A stretch of DNA of 64,000 bases from Fictibacillus nanhaiensis. GTDB lineage: Bacteria > Bacillota > Bacilli > Bacillales > Fictibacillaceae. The stretch spans positions 248,001 through 312,000 of the forward strand of contig JAEACG010000001.1 in NCBI GenBank assembly GCA_016401345.1. Reading direction: 5' to 3'. Under the pieces are notes generated by a model. That model saw nothing but the letters and a program-made list of their open reading frames with translations. It was not told where the DNA came from and did not search any database. Below, piece after piece: positions 24,279 to 33,664 of the stretch; position 1 is the stretch's first letter; each line of letters starts with the position of its first letter. Made by a program: the position numbers and the translations under genes.

Positions 24279-25547
24279 TTATCTACTAATAAGTCCTTGT
24301 GTTAAAAGTTCATCGACAGCTGATAAAACGGCAATCTTAACATGTTCATACGTTAGCCCACCCTGCACGAATGCAATATACGGCGGACGGATCGGGCCAT
24401 CAGCTGTTAGCTCGATGCTTGCACCTTGAATAAAAGTACCCGCTGCCATGATTACATCGTCTTCATAACCAGGCATATAATCAGGGTATGGAATTGCATA
24501 AGAGTTGATCGGAGATGCCTTTTGAATCGCTTGACAGAATTTGATCATACGCTCGCGGTCATTAAAGATTACAGATTGGATAAGATCTGTTCTCTTTGCA
24601 TCATATGAAGGACGCGTTTCCATTCCTAATTCTTCTAAGAAAGCAGCTGTAAACACCGCACCTTTCAAAGCTTGTGCCGTTACATGCGGCGCAAGGAAGA
24701 ACCCTTGATACATCTCTTGAAGACTGTAAAGTGACGCTCCTGCTTCACGGCCGATTCCAGGGGAAGTTAATCGGTAAGAGATCCTGTCGATCAAATTCTC
24801 TTTTCCAGCGATATAGCCACCTGTTTTAGCAAGACCACCGCCAGGATTTTTAATCAAGGAACCTGCAATAACATCGGCTCCTGCTTCGATTGGTTCTCTT
24901 TCTTCAACAAACTCTCCATAACAATTATCCACAAATACGATCACATCAGATTTGATTTCCTTTACGAAAGATATCATTTCTTCTATTTCATTCACTGTAA
25001 AAGATGGACGATCTGCATAACCTTTTGAGCGTTGAATTCCGATCACTTTCGTTTTTTCCGAAATTGCACGTTGGACTTCTGTAAAGTTAATCGCTCCTTC
25101 AGAAGTCAGATCTACATGTTGATACGAAATGTTGTAATCTTTTAAGGACCCTTCACCTGTTCCCCTGATCCCTACGATTTCTTCGAGCGTATCATAAGGT
25201 TTACCCGTGATATAGAGGAGTTCATCTCCAGGACGGAGCATTCCGAATAAAGACAGAGTGATCGCATGAGTACCAGAGATGATTTGTGGCCTAACGATTG
25301 CAGCCTCTGCTCCAAAAACATTCGCATATACCTTTTCGAGAGTATCACGACCCGTATCATCGTATCCATATCCTGTTGAAGGATGAAAATGGTGATCTCC
25401 TACTTGATTATTTTGAAAGGCTCTCAACACCTTTAACTGATTAAATTCAGTTATTTTATCAATCAGCTTATGTTGTTTTGTAATACGGTCTGTTACTTTT
25501 TCAGTAGTATTTTTAAGTACGTCTTCATTTTGAAACTGTGAATACAT
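24279..25547 (-). CDS. ynbB: YnbB-like PLP-dependent lyase (methionine gamma-lyase/aluminum-resistance family)
   Basis: Cytoplasmic pyridoxal-phosphate enzyme of 422 residues in the Cys/Met-metabolism fold. Seen: GYGYDDTGRDTLE (about 64), HAITLSLFG, the PLP Asp in VFVDNCYGEFVE (about 205) and the internal-aldimine Lys in SLIKNPGGGLAKTGGYI (about 232). The family is annotated as aluminum resistance or methionine gamma-lyase-like, but the natural reaction is not established. The ATG at 25547 follows AAAGGAG and is 1 base after the hflX stop, so translation is coupled. Order hflX-ynbB-glnRA is as in B. subtilis. Confidence 0.9.
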   Translation of the reverse strand: MYSQFQNEDVLKNTTEKVTDRITKQHKLIDKITEFNQLKVLRAFQNNQVGDHHFHPSTGYGYDDTGRDTLEKVYANVFGAEAAIVRPQIISGTHAITLSLFGMLRPGDELLYITGKPYDTLEEIVGIRGTGEGSLKDYNISYQHVDLTSEGAINFTEVQRAISEKTKVIGIQRSKGYADRPSFTVNEIEEMISFVKEIKSDVIVFVDNCYGEFVEEREPIEAGADVIAGSLIKNPGGGLAKTGGYIAGKENLIDRISYRLTSPGIGREAGASLYSLQEMYQGFFLAPHVTAQALKGAVFTAAFLEELGMETRPSYDAKRTDLIQSVIFNDRERMIKFCQAIQKASPINSYAIPYPDYMPGYEDDVIMAAGTFIQGASIELTADGPIRPPYIAFVQGGLTYEHVKIAVLSAVDELLTQGLISR

Positions 25548-25548
25548 G

Positions 25549-26805
25549 TTATTCTCCTTTGTTGCTGATGGACGGAATGGAAGAGGAAGATAACGCGTAT
25601 CCCTTGCATTCATAGACCAATTCTTCTTTATTGAATTCTTGTGTGATAAGTATGGTTTCTCCACGCAGTTGTGATAGAAGCTTACCGTCATGTGCTGAAA
25701 CTTTAACTTCATAGTATGTCATCTGCTTCATCACTTCTTTTTCAATCGTTTCAAGTAATGAAGAAATATCCTTATTCTCTAATGCAGAAATGGAAATGGA
25801 CGGATTCTCTGGAATGAAATCGTCTTTGAACTGGTCTTTTTTATTATAAACCGTGAGCATCGGTATATGAGATGCCTTCAGCTCGCTTAAAATACGTTTA
25901 ACCGTTTGTTCATGTTGAATGCGATCCTCACTAGAACCGTCGATCACATGAATAAGAAGATTTGCTTCTGCCGCTTCTTCTAAAGTTGACCTGAAGGCCG
26001 CAATCAATGATGTTGGTAGATCTTGAATGAAGCCTACCGTATCTGTTAACAGCATCTGAAACCCGCTTTTTAGTTTTACTTTTCGAGTCAACGGATCTAA
26101 CGTCGCAAATAATTGATCTTCTTCATAACTATCAGCTTCTGCTAATTTGTTAAAGATCGTCGACTTCCCCGCGTTCGTATAACCAACAAGTGCTGCTTGA
26201 AAAGCGCCTTGATGTTTGCGGCGTTCTCTATATCTTTCTCTATGACTTACAACAGAATTGATCTGTGTTTTAAGCTCATGTATACGAAACCGAATATGAC
26301 GTCTATCCTTTTCAAGTTTGGTCTCACCAGGACCACGAGTTCCGATCCCTCCACCTAATCTAGAAAGACTAGCTCCAATACCAGATAAACGAGGCAGTAA
26401 GTATTCAAGCTGAGCAAGTTCTACTTGAAGTTTTCCTTCTCTAGTCTTCGCACGTTGTGCAAATATATCTAATATGAGCTGTGTACGATCGATGACTCTT
26501 GCATTGAAATGAGACGACAAGTTACGAACTTGAGAAGGAGATAACTCACTGTTAAAAATAATGATATCTGCTTCAAGCTCTTCTTCTAGAGTAATAATCT
26601 CTTCTACTTTACCTTTTCCGATAAATGTAGCTGAGTCATAACGGTCCCTTTTTTGTGTAACAACAGCACAAACTGTTCCTTGAGCCGTCTTCGTTAAAGA
26701 TTTTAGTTCTTCCATTGAATAAAAAAAACGCTCGTCGTTCTGCCGTGGAAGCTGACATCCGACGAGTATCGCTTTTTCATGAACTGAATCATTGTTTTTG
26801 TTCAA
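25549..26805 (-). CDS. hflX: Ribosome-associated GTPase HflX
   Basis: GTPase that binds and splits stalled or hibernating ribosomes under stress. 418 residues. The N-terminal HflX domain ([31 protein letters not shown]) and coiled linker ([15 protein letters not shown], about 150-165) are followed by the G domain: G1 GYTNAGKST (about 208), G3 DTVGF, G4 NKKD, and switch sequences intact. A short C-terminal domain completes it. The start is TTG at 26805 with AGGGA upstream. It lies between spoVK and ynbB, as in B. subtilis (YnbA). Confidence 0.95.
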   Translation of the reverse strand: MNKNNDSVHEKAILVGCQLPRQNDERFFYSMEELKSLTKTAQGTVCAVVTQKRDRYDSATFIGKGKVEEIITLEEELEADIIIFNSELSPSQVRNLSSHFNARVIDRTQLILDIFAQRAKTREGKLQVELAQLEYLLPRLSGIGASLSRLGGGIGTRGPGETKLEKDRRHIRFRIHELKTQINSVVSHRERYRERRKHQGAFQAALVGYTNAGKSTIFNKLAEADSYEEDQLFATLDPLTRKVKLKSGFQMLLTDTVGFIQDLPTSLIAAFRSTLEEAAEANLLIHVIDGSSEDRIQHEQTVKRILSELKASHIPMLTVYNKKDQFKDDFIPENPSISISALENKDISSLLETIEKEVMKQMTYYEVKVSAHDGKLLSQLRGETILITQEFNKEELVYECKGYALSSSSIPSISNKGE

Positions 26806-26844
26806 ATTTGCGATCCCTGCTTTCCATAGTCTCCTCTCATCATA

Positions 26845-27798
26845 TCAAATCGAATCCCGTTCTTCTAGCACAAGGTCATCACTTTGAATCGTCATCAAAG
26901 CTCTTCTATCTTGGTTGCTTTCGTTCAAGAGCCTGACAGATTGCCTCCTGACCGCTTTTTCAACCATATTACGAATGTATCTTCCGTTTGAAAACGAACC
27001 TGGATTACTTTGCTTTATTCGTTCGATGTGACTTTTTAGCTTCCATTCACAATCTCTTGTCAGCATGTATTCTCTTTCTGTGATCATTCTCTTTGCAATT
27101 TCCATTAATTCCTCTACAGAATAATCAGGGAACGAGATAACAAGTGGAAACCTAGAAGGTAAACCCGGATTAAGTTTTAAAAACCGATCCATTTCTTTAG
27201 GGTACCCAGCTAAGATCAGTATGAAATCATGCTGTTGATCTTCCATCGCTTTTACAAGTGTATCGATCGCCTCTTTGCCAAAATCTTTTTCTCCACCGCG
27301 GCCTAAAGAATACGCTTCATCTATAAACAATATGCCCCCACTTGCTTTCTTTAGGAGCTCTCGTGTTTTTTGAGCGGTATGCCCAATGTATTCTCCAACT
27401 AGATCAGCCCGCTCAGCTTCGATCAGATGACCCTTGGAGAGTACTTTCATCTCATGAAACAAAGTCCCTAATTTTCTAGCTACGGTCGTCTTTCCAGTGC
27501 CAGGGTTACCTTTAAATAACATATGAAGAGCTTGTTTTTCAGCTTTTAATCCTAACTCCTGACGGCATTTATTAATATGAAGCCACGCATAGATTTCTTT
27601 CACATGAAATTTCAAGTCTTCCATTCCTACTAAACGATTTAAATCTTTTTCCATCTTGATGAGAGGTTGGTGCTTTTCAATTGTTTTCTCTTTTTTTCCT
27701 GCAAGTGCTGCTCCATCATCGATCTTCGACTTTTCACTCGCTTGATTTAAAACGATATTGATCTGCCTTTGCTTTTTTATCGCAATAGGTTCATTCAA
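26845..27798 (-). CDS. spoVK: Stage V sporulation protein K (AAA ATPase)
   Basis: CbbX-like AAA ATPase needed in the mother cell for spore maturation in B. subtilis; its partner is unknown. 317 residues. A variable N-terminus (about 1-50) precedes the AAA module: Walker A GNPGTGKTT (about 98), Walker B GGILFIDEAY (about 155), sensor 1 ILILAGYP and an arginine-finger region GLPSRFP, then the C-terminal lid. TTG at 27798 is chosen because AGGTGG lies 6 bases upstream; the TTG at 27825 would include that SD. The hflX start is 39 bases downstream. Confidence 0.94.
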   Translation of the reverse strand: MNEPIAIKKQRQINIVLNQASEKSKIDDGAALAGKKEKTIEKHQPLIKMEKDLNRLVGMEDLKFHVKEIYAWLHINKCRQELGLKAEKQALHMLFKGNPGTGKTTVARKLGTLFHEMKVLSKGHLIEAERADLVGEYIGHTAQKTRELLKKASGGILFIDEAYSLGRGGEKDFGKEAIDTLVKAMEDQQHDFILILAGYPKEMDRFLKLNPGLPSRFPLVISFPDYSVEELMEIAKRMITEREYMLTRDCEWKLKSHIERIKQSNPGSFSNGRYIRNMVEKAVRRQSVRLLNESNQDRRALMTIQSDDLVLEERDSI

Positions 27799-27965
27799 AA
27801 GGAACCACCTCACTTTGCCAGTCAAATCATAATACGCAACTACATCCGATTCCGTGACAAATGCCTATACCATTTCTTGATCCACTGTTATCAATTTATG
27901 TTGAAGTCTTATGATCTACTACAAAGACAAGCTTTGTTTTTAGAATGAATATGTATCATCTGAAT

Positions 27966-27979
27966 TGTAAGCGTTTTCT
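27966..27979 (+). promoter_or_regulatory. Candidate CcpA cre site
   Basis: TGTAAGCGTTTTCT differs from TGTAAGCGTTTTCA by one base. It lies in the spoVK/YitT-like divergent region, about 90 bases before the YitT-like gene. Confidence 0.5.
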
Positions 27980-28057
27980 ATTTTCAGATGAATAAAAATA
28001 CTCAAGCATGCAAGATTTCCGTGTTATGTTAAATACTGTGAAAAAAGTACGAATGAA

Positions 28058-28699
28058 ATGGACGAAGAAATCATGCATATCAAACTACAGAAAAGCTTGT
28101 ATATCTTGATCGGGCTGTTTTTAACAGCGATCGGGATAAAATTACTAAACATACACACATTAACGTTCGGTGGAACTGCAGGAATCGCAACTTTGGTTTC
28201 ATTTATGACGAATTGGACATGGGGCATTCTATTCCTTATTGTGAACCTACCTTTCTTTATTTTATCAATCAAAAAATTGGGATGGAATTTCTCACTTTTA
28301 ACGTTTCTTTGCATCATCCTCATTTCAGCCATATCCGATCTCATGGATTATCTTGCTCTTCCGCTAATCTCGCCGATTGCTGCTGCGATCATTGCCGGAA
28401 GTTTGATAGGTATAGGCGTAAGTTTTGTATTGAATTCAGGAGCATCATTAGGTGGCATACATATTCTAGCTCTATATTTAGAGCAAAAATCTAATATAAA
28501 TCGAGGAATCTCCTTGTTTGTTACAGATTTTATTATCGTGTCATCTGCTGTAGTCATGTTTGGTTTTAGAAACGCTCTGATATCCATCATTGCAATAACT
28601 ATAGCTTCCTTCTTAACTGGAAAATTAAAAAGCACAGTTAAGCCATCATCAGAAGCTGTGTATCGATCAACTGAAACAGAAACACTTCAAAATAGTTAA
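28058..28699 (+). CDS. YitT-family membrane protein
   Basis: Integral membrane protein of 213 residues with about five to six hydrophobic segments. The conserved core FGGTAGIATLVSF (about 38), NLPFFILSIKKLGWNF (about 64) and NSGASLGGIHILALYLEQK (about 128) is that of the YitT/DUF161 family. The cytoplasmic DUF2179 tail of longer members is missing. Function unknown; the fold suggests a transporter or channel. The start is uncertain: ATG 28058 and ATG 28073 both lack a good SD. It is divergent from spoVK, with a cre-like site upstream, and is not at this place in B. subtilis. Confidence 0.85.
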   Translation: MDEEIMHIKLQKSLYILIGLFLTAIGIKLLNIHTLTFGGTAGIATLVSFMTNWTWGILFLIVNLPFFILSIKKLGWNFSLLTFLCIILISAISDLMDYLALPLISPIAAAIIAGSLIGIGVSFVLNSGASLGGIHILALYLEQKSNINRGISLFVTDFIIVSSAVVMFGFRNALISIIAITIASFLTGKLKSTVKPSSEAVYRSTETETLQNS

Positions 28700-28733
28700 A
28701 AGCATTCTCCTCAATAGGAAAATGCTTTTTTTA
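28698..28733 (+). terminator. Terminator of the YitT-like gene
   Basis: AAAGCATT..AATGCTTT stem with an inner TCCT/AGGA pairing, followed by T. Confidence 0.75.
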
Positions 28734-28826
28734 TTCCTCTAAACACCATTTGTTCACATAGTAATTATTATGTAAACAAATGTCTATTGTTGTCATTTTC
28801 TGCGCTTGCTTAGGAAATAAAAGCTT

Positions 28827-29405
28827 TTATTCGTAGAGGTCATCCCGCGTGCGGTTCTTCTCTTCGTGCATTTCTTGCCTCTCGGTTGATTTCGACTGCC
28901 CTTTTAACGGCTTAATTTTCCCAATTAATATCCCTAGCTCATTATAGACTCCACTTTTTGAATCATGTTTACTATGTGACGCAGTTTTTCCAAGTTTCTT
29001 TATTTGCTCTATCCTATCAGGGTCCGTTGTGATCGCTGCATTCCTTCCATGTGCATTCCCCTTAATTCCATTATAAACTTCTCTTCTTAGTTGATCGTTT
29101 TCTTTCCCCGGTGAAACAGGCTCATTCGGAACGATGCCAACTAGTGTATATATACCACTTACAATGACATACGCCTGATCTACTCCGTTTATTTTTTCCG
29201 CAAGCTGCACAAGATCCTTTGATTGATGAACTTCATCAGACTTTTCAACGACTAATGGTGAATCTATCTGTGTGTTTGGTTTTCTTTCTGATGAATCGTA
29301 TTTCACTTGCTCTGTATCTAGAGTTTCATCTCCAGAACCGGTTTTGCCTGAACAAGCACTAAAAATGAAAACTGAAGATAGAACGAGCACTCCTAATTTC
29401 CGCAT
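28827..29405 (-). CDS. YhcN/YlaJ-family spore lipoprotein
   Basis: Lipoprotein of 192 residues with lipobox FSAC near residue 18. It carries the YhcN/YlaJ domain (LAEKINGVDQAYVIVSGIYTLV, about 68-92), found in spore-associated lipoproteins, some of which affect germination. A low-complexity charged linker follows the lipidated Cys, and the C-terminus is unusually rich in basic and acidic residues (HSKHDSKSG, EKNRTRDDLYE). SD AAAGGATGG precedes the ATG. It is divergent from the tyrosine recombinase gene. Sporulation-specific expression is expected from the family but no forespore promoter was identified with confidence. Confidence 0.83.
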   Translation of the reverse strand: MRKLGVLVLSSVFIFSACSGKTGSGDETLDTEQVKYDSSERKPNTQIDSPLVVEKSDEVHQSKDLVQLAEKINGVDQAYVIVSGIYTLVGIVPNEPVSPGKENDQLRREVYNGIKGNAHGRNAAITTDPDRIEQIKKLGKTASHSKHDSKSGVYNELGILIGKIKPLKGQSKSTERQEMHEEKNRTRDDLYE

Positions 29406-29507
29406 ATTTAACCATCCTTTTTTCTATAGTTTCCTTTGGACATTGCAGAAATATGCAAAAAAAACACCCTTTGTTATAATGGGAAAAAGAGGTTATAGGA
29501 GGCAATT

Positions 29508-30485
29508 ATGGAAGATTATCCACACTTACCCGAATATGCCGATTCATTTATTGTGCACTTACAGAAAAAAGATAGAACAAAGAGTACGATAAAGCGTTAT
29601 TATTATGATCTTTTAGATTTTTTTGCATGGGTTCGAGTTATTAAGAAAACAGATGACTTACGAGTGATACAAAGCCTAGATACGTTGACGCTAAAAGAAT
29701 ATTTTCTTTTTCTTTCAGAGCAGAGAGAATATCGAACTGCCACAAGCAAACGAGTTTTCACAGTTATAAAAAGTCTCTTTTTCTATCTGCATACAAATAG
29801 AAAAATTTCATCGAATCCATTTAATGAACTGGAGCAAACCCTTAAAGAAGACACTCAATTTACAGATGATGACTTTATTTCGGATGAAGAATACAAGACC
29901 CTTTTCCAAACTCTCTCTTCTTATGAGGGACTAACGGAGAAACAACAAAAATATAGGCACCTGTTGATCAAAAGAAATGAAGCCATCCTTTCACTTCTTT
30001 ATCAGTATGGCATTACACTACAGGAAATCACGAATATTGAAATGAAACATGTTCATTTCACACAGCATGAATTAACAGTGATCAACAAAAAAGAAACAAG
30101 ACTGATCGCTCTTGATGATGAGACACAACAATTATTATATGAATACAAGGAAAAGATTCCTGAAGTTATTCGGCCAAGGGTTTATTCTTCAGATCGTTTC
30201 TTTATCGCGTTTGATTACCAGAGAGGAACGTATCGATTTGATTATGGGAAGTATGAGCCAAAACCGTTAACTGTTATTGCTATACAGAAGATGCTGAGAC
30301 AAGAGGTCCGTCGTTCTGGACTAAGAGAAGGGATCAGTTCTCAACACTTAAGAAGAACTGCCATTTTAAATCTTTTAAAAGAAGGAAAAGATGAAGAAGA
30401 TGTTCAATTGTGGTTCGGATTAAAATCAAATCTTACTTTAAACCGCTATGAAGCTTACTTAGAAGCAGCTGAAGTAAAGCAATAA
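29508..30485 (+). CDS. XerC/D-like tyrosine recombinase with altered active site
   Basis: Phage-integrase-family protein of 325 residues with an N-terminal SAM-like core-binding domain (about 8-100) and a C-terminal catalytic domain (about 120-320). HxxR (H280-R283), a beta-hairpin Lys (about 194-195) and the Tyr nucleophile (Y314 in LNRYEAY) are present. The first catalytic Arg is replaced (QYGITLQEI, Thr at the usual Arg place), and the GH(x) His is replaced by Leu (WFGLKSN). Activity is therefore doubtful, or the protein works differently. A strong SD AGGAGG and a TATAAT near 29475 suggest it is expressed. No phage genes surround it; it convergently faces hfq. Confidence 0.85.
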   Translation: MEDYPHLPEYADSFIVHLQKKDRTKSTIKRYYYDLLDFFAWVRVIKKTDDLRVIQSLDTLTLKEYFLFLSEQREYRTATSKRVFTVIKSLFFYLHTNRKISSNPFNELEQTLKEDTQFTDDDFISDEEYKTLFQTLSSYEGLTEKQQKYRHLLIKRNEAILSLLYQYGITLQEITNIEMKHVHFTQHELTVINKKETRLIALDDETQQLLYEYKEKIPEVIRPRVYSSDRFFIAFDYQRGTYRFDYGKYEPKPLTVIAIQKMLRQEVRRSGLREGISSQHLRRTAILNLLKEGKDEEDVQLWFGLKSNLTLNRYEAYLEAAEVKQ

Positions 30486-30507
30486 GACGAATATGTAGAC
30501 ATTAAAA

Positions 30508-30548
30508 ACTCCCTATCGACCTCTTAAAGGTCAACAGGGAGTATTTTT
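30508..30548. terminator. Bidirectional terminator between the recombinase gene and hfq
   Basis: ACTCCCT/AGGGAGT (30508-30514 with 30536-30542) encloses GACCT/AGGTC; T-run on the right, A-run on the left. Confidence 0.85.
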
Positions 30549-30784
30549 TATTCATTTGTATTTGCAGAAGACAAATCGACATTTCGATGTGGGGTGAACG
30601 TTGAAATGGCATGCTTGTAAATGAGGTGCTGTTTTCCTTCTGCCTCTAGTACAACCGTAAAGTTGTCAAACCCCTTTACTAAACCTTTAAGCTGAAAACC
30701 ATTCAGCAAATATACGGTCACATAAATGTTTTCGCGACGTAATTGGTTTAAGTAATGATCCTGTAAATTGATTGATTGCTTCAT
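30548..30784 (-). CDS. hfq: RNA chaperone Hfq
   Basis: Sm-like hexameric RNA-binding protein of 78 residues. Sm1 ([22 protein letters not shown]) and Sm2 ([15 protein letters not shown]) motifs are complete, including the YKHA core. The ATG at 30784 follows GAGGAGG, although the frame is open further into miaA. It is directly downstream of miaA, the classical miaA-hfq arrangement. Confidence 0.97.
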   Translation of the reverse strand: MKQSINLQDHYLNQLRRENIYVTVYLLNGFQLKGLVKGFDNFTVVLEAEGKQHLIYKHAISTFTPHRNVDLSSANTNE

Positions 30785-30815
30785 GTGAACAGATCCTCCT
30801 CTTTGGGCATTACCC

Positions 30816-31766
30816 TTATACATTCTCGGAAATTTCTAATTTCCCTTCAACAAAGTGCTGAATTTCTTGAAATTTTTTGTGAAAGGGATCTTCGTCCATA
30901 CTAAACCATTCTACATCCATCTGGTTGCGAAACCATGTGAATTGTCTTTTTGCGTATCGCCTTGAGTCTCTTTTTAACAATGTGATCGCTTCTTCTAAAG
31001 TACTTTCCCCTGAAAGATATGGAAAAAACTCTTTGTAGCCTATCGCTTTAGCTGCAAGACTATTCGTAATGTCTTGTTCAAAAAGCATCTTCGCTTCGTT
31101 AAGAACCCCTTGTTGAACCATAAGGTCCACTCGCTCGTTTATTCGTTTGTATAAGTGCTCTCTATCCATCGTCAATCCAACTAAAGCTAGCTGATAAAGC
31201 GATTCCTCATCACTCTTTTTCTTTCCTTGTTCAATAGAAGGAGCATTTCCTGTTGTATAGTAAATTTCAAGCGCCCTTATTACACGTTGTACATTGTTCG
31301 GATGAATTTCTTTAGCACGCTCCGGGTCGACTTCTAGTAGTTCAGTGTGCAATGCCTCTGGCCCTTCGATTTCTGCCTTTTTTTGAAGTTCATTTCGCAT
31401 CTCGTTATTTCGGTTCGCATCAGAAAATTCATAGTGATGAGTAACAGCCCTTACGTACAACCCCGTACCACCAACAATAATCGGAATCTTACCTCTTCTA
31501 TTTATATCTGATATTCGTTCTCTAGCTAACTTTTGGAACTCAGCAACTGAGAATGCTTCCTTAGGATCTTTGATATCAATAAGATAATGAGGGATCCCTT
31601 CTTTCTCTTCCTCCGTAATCTTTGCTGTACCTATGTCGAGACCTCTATAGATCTGCATAGAGTCCCCGCTAATGATCTCACCATCGATCGCCTTAGCAAG
31701 TTCGATACTGGTTCTTGTTTTCCCAACAGCCGTTGGGCCTACGATCACAACTAATTTATCTTTCAT
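30816..31766 (-). CDS. miaA: tRNA dimethylallyltransferase MiaA
   Basis: Adds a dimethylallyl group to A37 of tRNAs that read UNN codons. About 316 residues. P-loop GPTAVGKT (about 10-17), the DMAPP/tRNA-contact block [17 protein letters not shown] (about 33-49) and GGTGLYVRA (about 98) are intact; the C-terminal [13 protein letters not shown] is present. Two adjacent ATGs follow TAGGAG; the second, at 31766, has better spacing. It is followed by hfq and preceded by mutL (stop 9 bases upstream). The product is the substrate of MiaB, encoded at 37781, which also lies in the window. Confidence 0.96.
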   Translation of the reverse strand: MKDKLVVIVGPTAVGKTRTSIELAKAIDGEIISGDSMQIYRGLDIGTAKITEEEKEGIPHYLIDIKDPKEAFSVAEFQKLARERISDINRRGKIPIIVGGTGLYVRAVTHHYEFSDANRNNEMRNELQKKAEIEGPEALHTELLEVDPERAKEIHPNNVQRVIRALEIYYTTGNAPSIEQGKKKSDEESLYQLALVGLTMDREHLYKRINERVDLMVQQGVLNEAKMLFEQDITNSLAAKAIGYKEFFPYLSGESTLEEAITLLKRDSRRYAKRQFTWFRNQMDVEWFSMDEDPFHKKFQEIQHFVEGKLEISENV

Positions 31767-31775
31767 CATTAACTC

Positions 31776-33650
31776 CTACATCACTCTTTTGAACATCTTC
31801 TCAAGTTCATACGTTGATAGATGGATCGTTATTGGTCTGCCGTGTGGACAAGTATAAGGATCTCTTGAAGTTCGAAGAGATTCTAATAAAGCAAAAATTT
31901 CATCGTTCCTTAAATGATGGTTCGCTTTGATAGATCCTTTACATGACATCATGATCGCTGCATCTTCTCTTAATTTCTCGATATCGATTTTTTTATCATC
32001 GAGGACCTGCTGGATGATATCCAGTATGATCTCTTTTTCATATCCGTTCGGAAACCATTGTGGATGCTCTCTAACGATAAAAGTATTCTGTCCAAAGGTT
32101 TCTAAAAACAGACCCACTTCGCTGAGAGTCTCTAAGTGACTCTCTAGAAAGGCAGATTCACTCACTGTAAATTCAAAGGTATATGGAACTGCTAACAGTT
32201 GAGTTTCTCGATCCACTTGCCCCACCTTTTTTCTGAAATACTCATATTTAATGCGTTCTTGGGCAGCATGCTGATCGATTAGATATAATCCGTTCTCATT
32301 TTGAGCAATGATATACGTACCATGCATCTGTCCGATCGGATACATAACGGGAATTTTATCTATTGACTCATCTCTAATATGTTCTTGCTCTTGGGATTCT
32401 GGTGCTTGATTCATTTCGGGATGAAATGATTCCACCGGAAGATCCTCATTCTCGATAACTGGATGCGATGCCTCTCTAATATGAGAAGGAACAGCATCAG
32501 ATTCAATAATTGAACGGTTGGCACTTAGAGTCGTTTCTAAATTTGCAGTTATGTCAGTTTGAACTTCTTTCTTTTTCCTTTGATAATCAAAAGAAAATGA
32601 AGGTTGTTCTTCTCGATCATTCTGTCTTTGTTCTTTTTTCTTAAACTGAACATCAGGGATCAACTGCTGATTTCTGATCACTTTTCTGAGTTCGTTTTCA
32701 ATAAGCTGAACCAGTTCAGTTTCTTTACTCAACCTTGCTTCATGTTTTGATGGATGAACGTTGACATCAATAATTGTCGGATCCATCTTAACCGATAAGA
32801 TAGCGATCGGAAAGCGACCGATCGGCAGGAACGTATGATAAGCATTCTGTACAGCTTTTGATAGTGCATAGTTCTTAATATATCTTCCGTTCATAAAGAA
32901 GGACATATACTGACGTGAAGCTCGGTTCATCTCTGGTTTTGCTATATATCCCCTTACTTCATAATCTAATGAAGAAAATGAGACTGAGATCATGTTTTTG
33001 GCAGTTTGTATCCCATAAACAGAAGCAATGATCTGCAGAAGGTTTCCGTTGCCAGAAGTGTGCAAAAGCTCTTTTCCGTTATGCTTTAAACGAAAAGAAA
33101 CATCTGGGTTAGCAAGTGCCAGTCTGTTCACTAGATCACTGATCGTGCCTAGTTCCGTCTGAATGGTCTTAACATGCTTCAATCTGGCTGGTGTGTTATA
33201 GAATAAGTTACGAACAGTAAAGTCTGTGCCTTTTCTGCTATTTGTCTGCTGCTGTTTTATGATTTTACCATTCTCGATAAACAAGTAAGCACCTGGTCCA
33301 TCACCCGTTGATGATTTCAGTTCGACTTGAGAAACAGAGGATATACTCGGTAATGCTTCTCCTCTAAACCCCATGGTACGAATGTGGATTAAATCTTGCT
33401 CACTTTTAATCTTACTCGTTGCATGGCGGTTAAAAGCGAGCACGCAATCCTCCGGCTCGATTCCGTCCCCGTTATCTAGTACACGAATGAGTGATAACCC
33501 ACCTTCTTCAACTTCGATCTCTATTCTAGTCGCGTTCGCATCGATTGAATTTTCAACAAGCTCTTTAACGACAGAGGCTGGGCGTTCAACAACTTCACCA
33601 GCAGCGATTTTATTGGAAAGATGTTCATCTAGTTGTACAATTTTGCCCAT
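31776..33650 (-). CDS. mutL: DNA mismatch repair protein MutL
   Basis: GHKL ATPase and nicking endonuclease that follows MutS in mismatch repair. 624 residues. The N-terminal ATPase has [19 protein letters not shown] (about 12-30), DNGDGI and [14 protein letters not shown] long, poorly conserved linker (about 330-440) leads to the C-terminal domain with the endonuclease motif [12 protein letters not shown] (about 460) and CPHGRP. Endonuclease motifs fit bacteria without MutH. AAAGGAGG precedes the ATG; the gene is 14 bases after mutS. Confidence 0.98.
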   Translation of the reverse strand: MGKIVQLDEHLSNKIAAGEVVERPASVVKELVENSIDANATRIEIEVEEGGLSLIRVLDNGDGIEPEDCVLAFNRHATSKIKSEQDLIHIRTMGFRGEALPSISSVSQVELKSSTGDGPGAYLFIENGKIIKQQQTNSRKGTDFTVRNLFYNTPARLKHVKTIQTELGTISDLVNRLALANPDVSFRLKHNGKELLHTSGNGNLLQIIASVYGIQTAKNMISVSFSSLDYEVRGYIAKPEMNRASRQYMSFFMNGRYIKNYALSKAVQNAYHTFLPIGRFPIAILSVKMDPTIIDVNVHPSKHEARLSKETELVQLIENELRKVIRNQQLIPDVQFKKKEQRQNDREEQPSFSFDYQRKKKEVQTDITANLETTLSANRSIIESDAVPSHIREASHPVIENEDLPVESFHPEMNQAPESQEQEHIRDESIDKIPVMYPIGQMHGTYIIAQNENGLYLIDQHAAQERIKYEYFRKKVGQVDRETQLLAVPYTFEFTVSESAFLESHLETLSEVGLFLETFGQNTFIVREHPQWFPNGYEKEIILDIIQQVLDDKKIDIEKLREDAAIMMSCKGSIKANHHLRNDEIFALLESLRTSRDPYTCPHGRPITIHLSTYELEKMFKRVM

Positions 33651-33664
33651 TCGTCACGCCTCCT

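Noticed and set aside
29508-30485. Tyrosine recombinase as sign of a prophage or integrative element
   Set aside because: No other phage or transfer genes, no attachment-site repeats and no tRNA at either side were seen.
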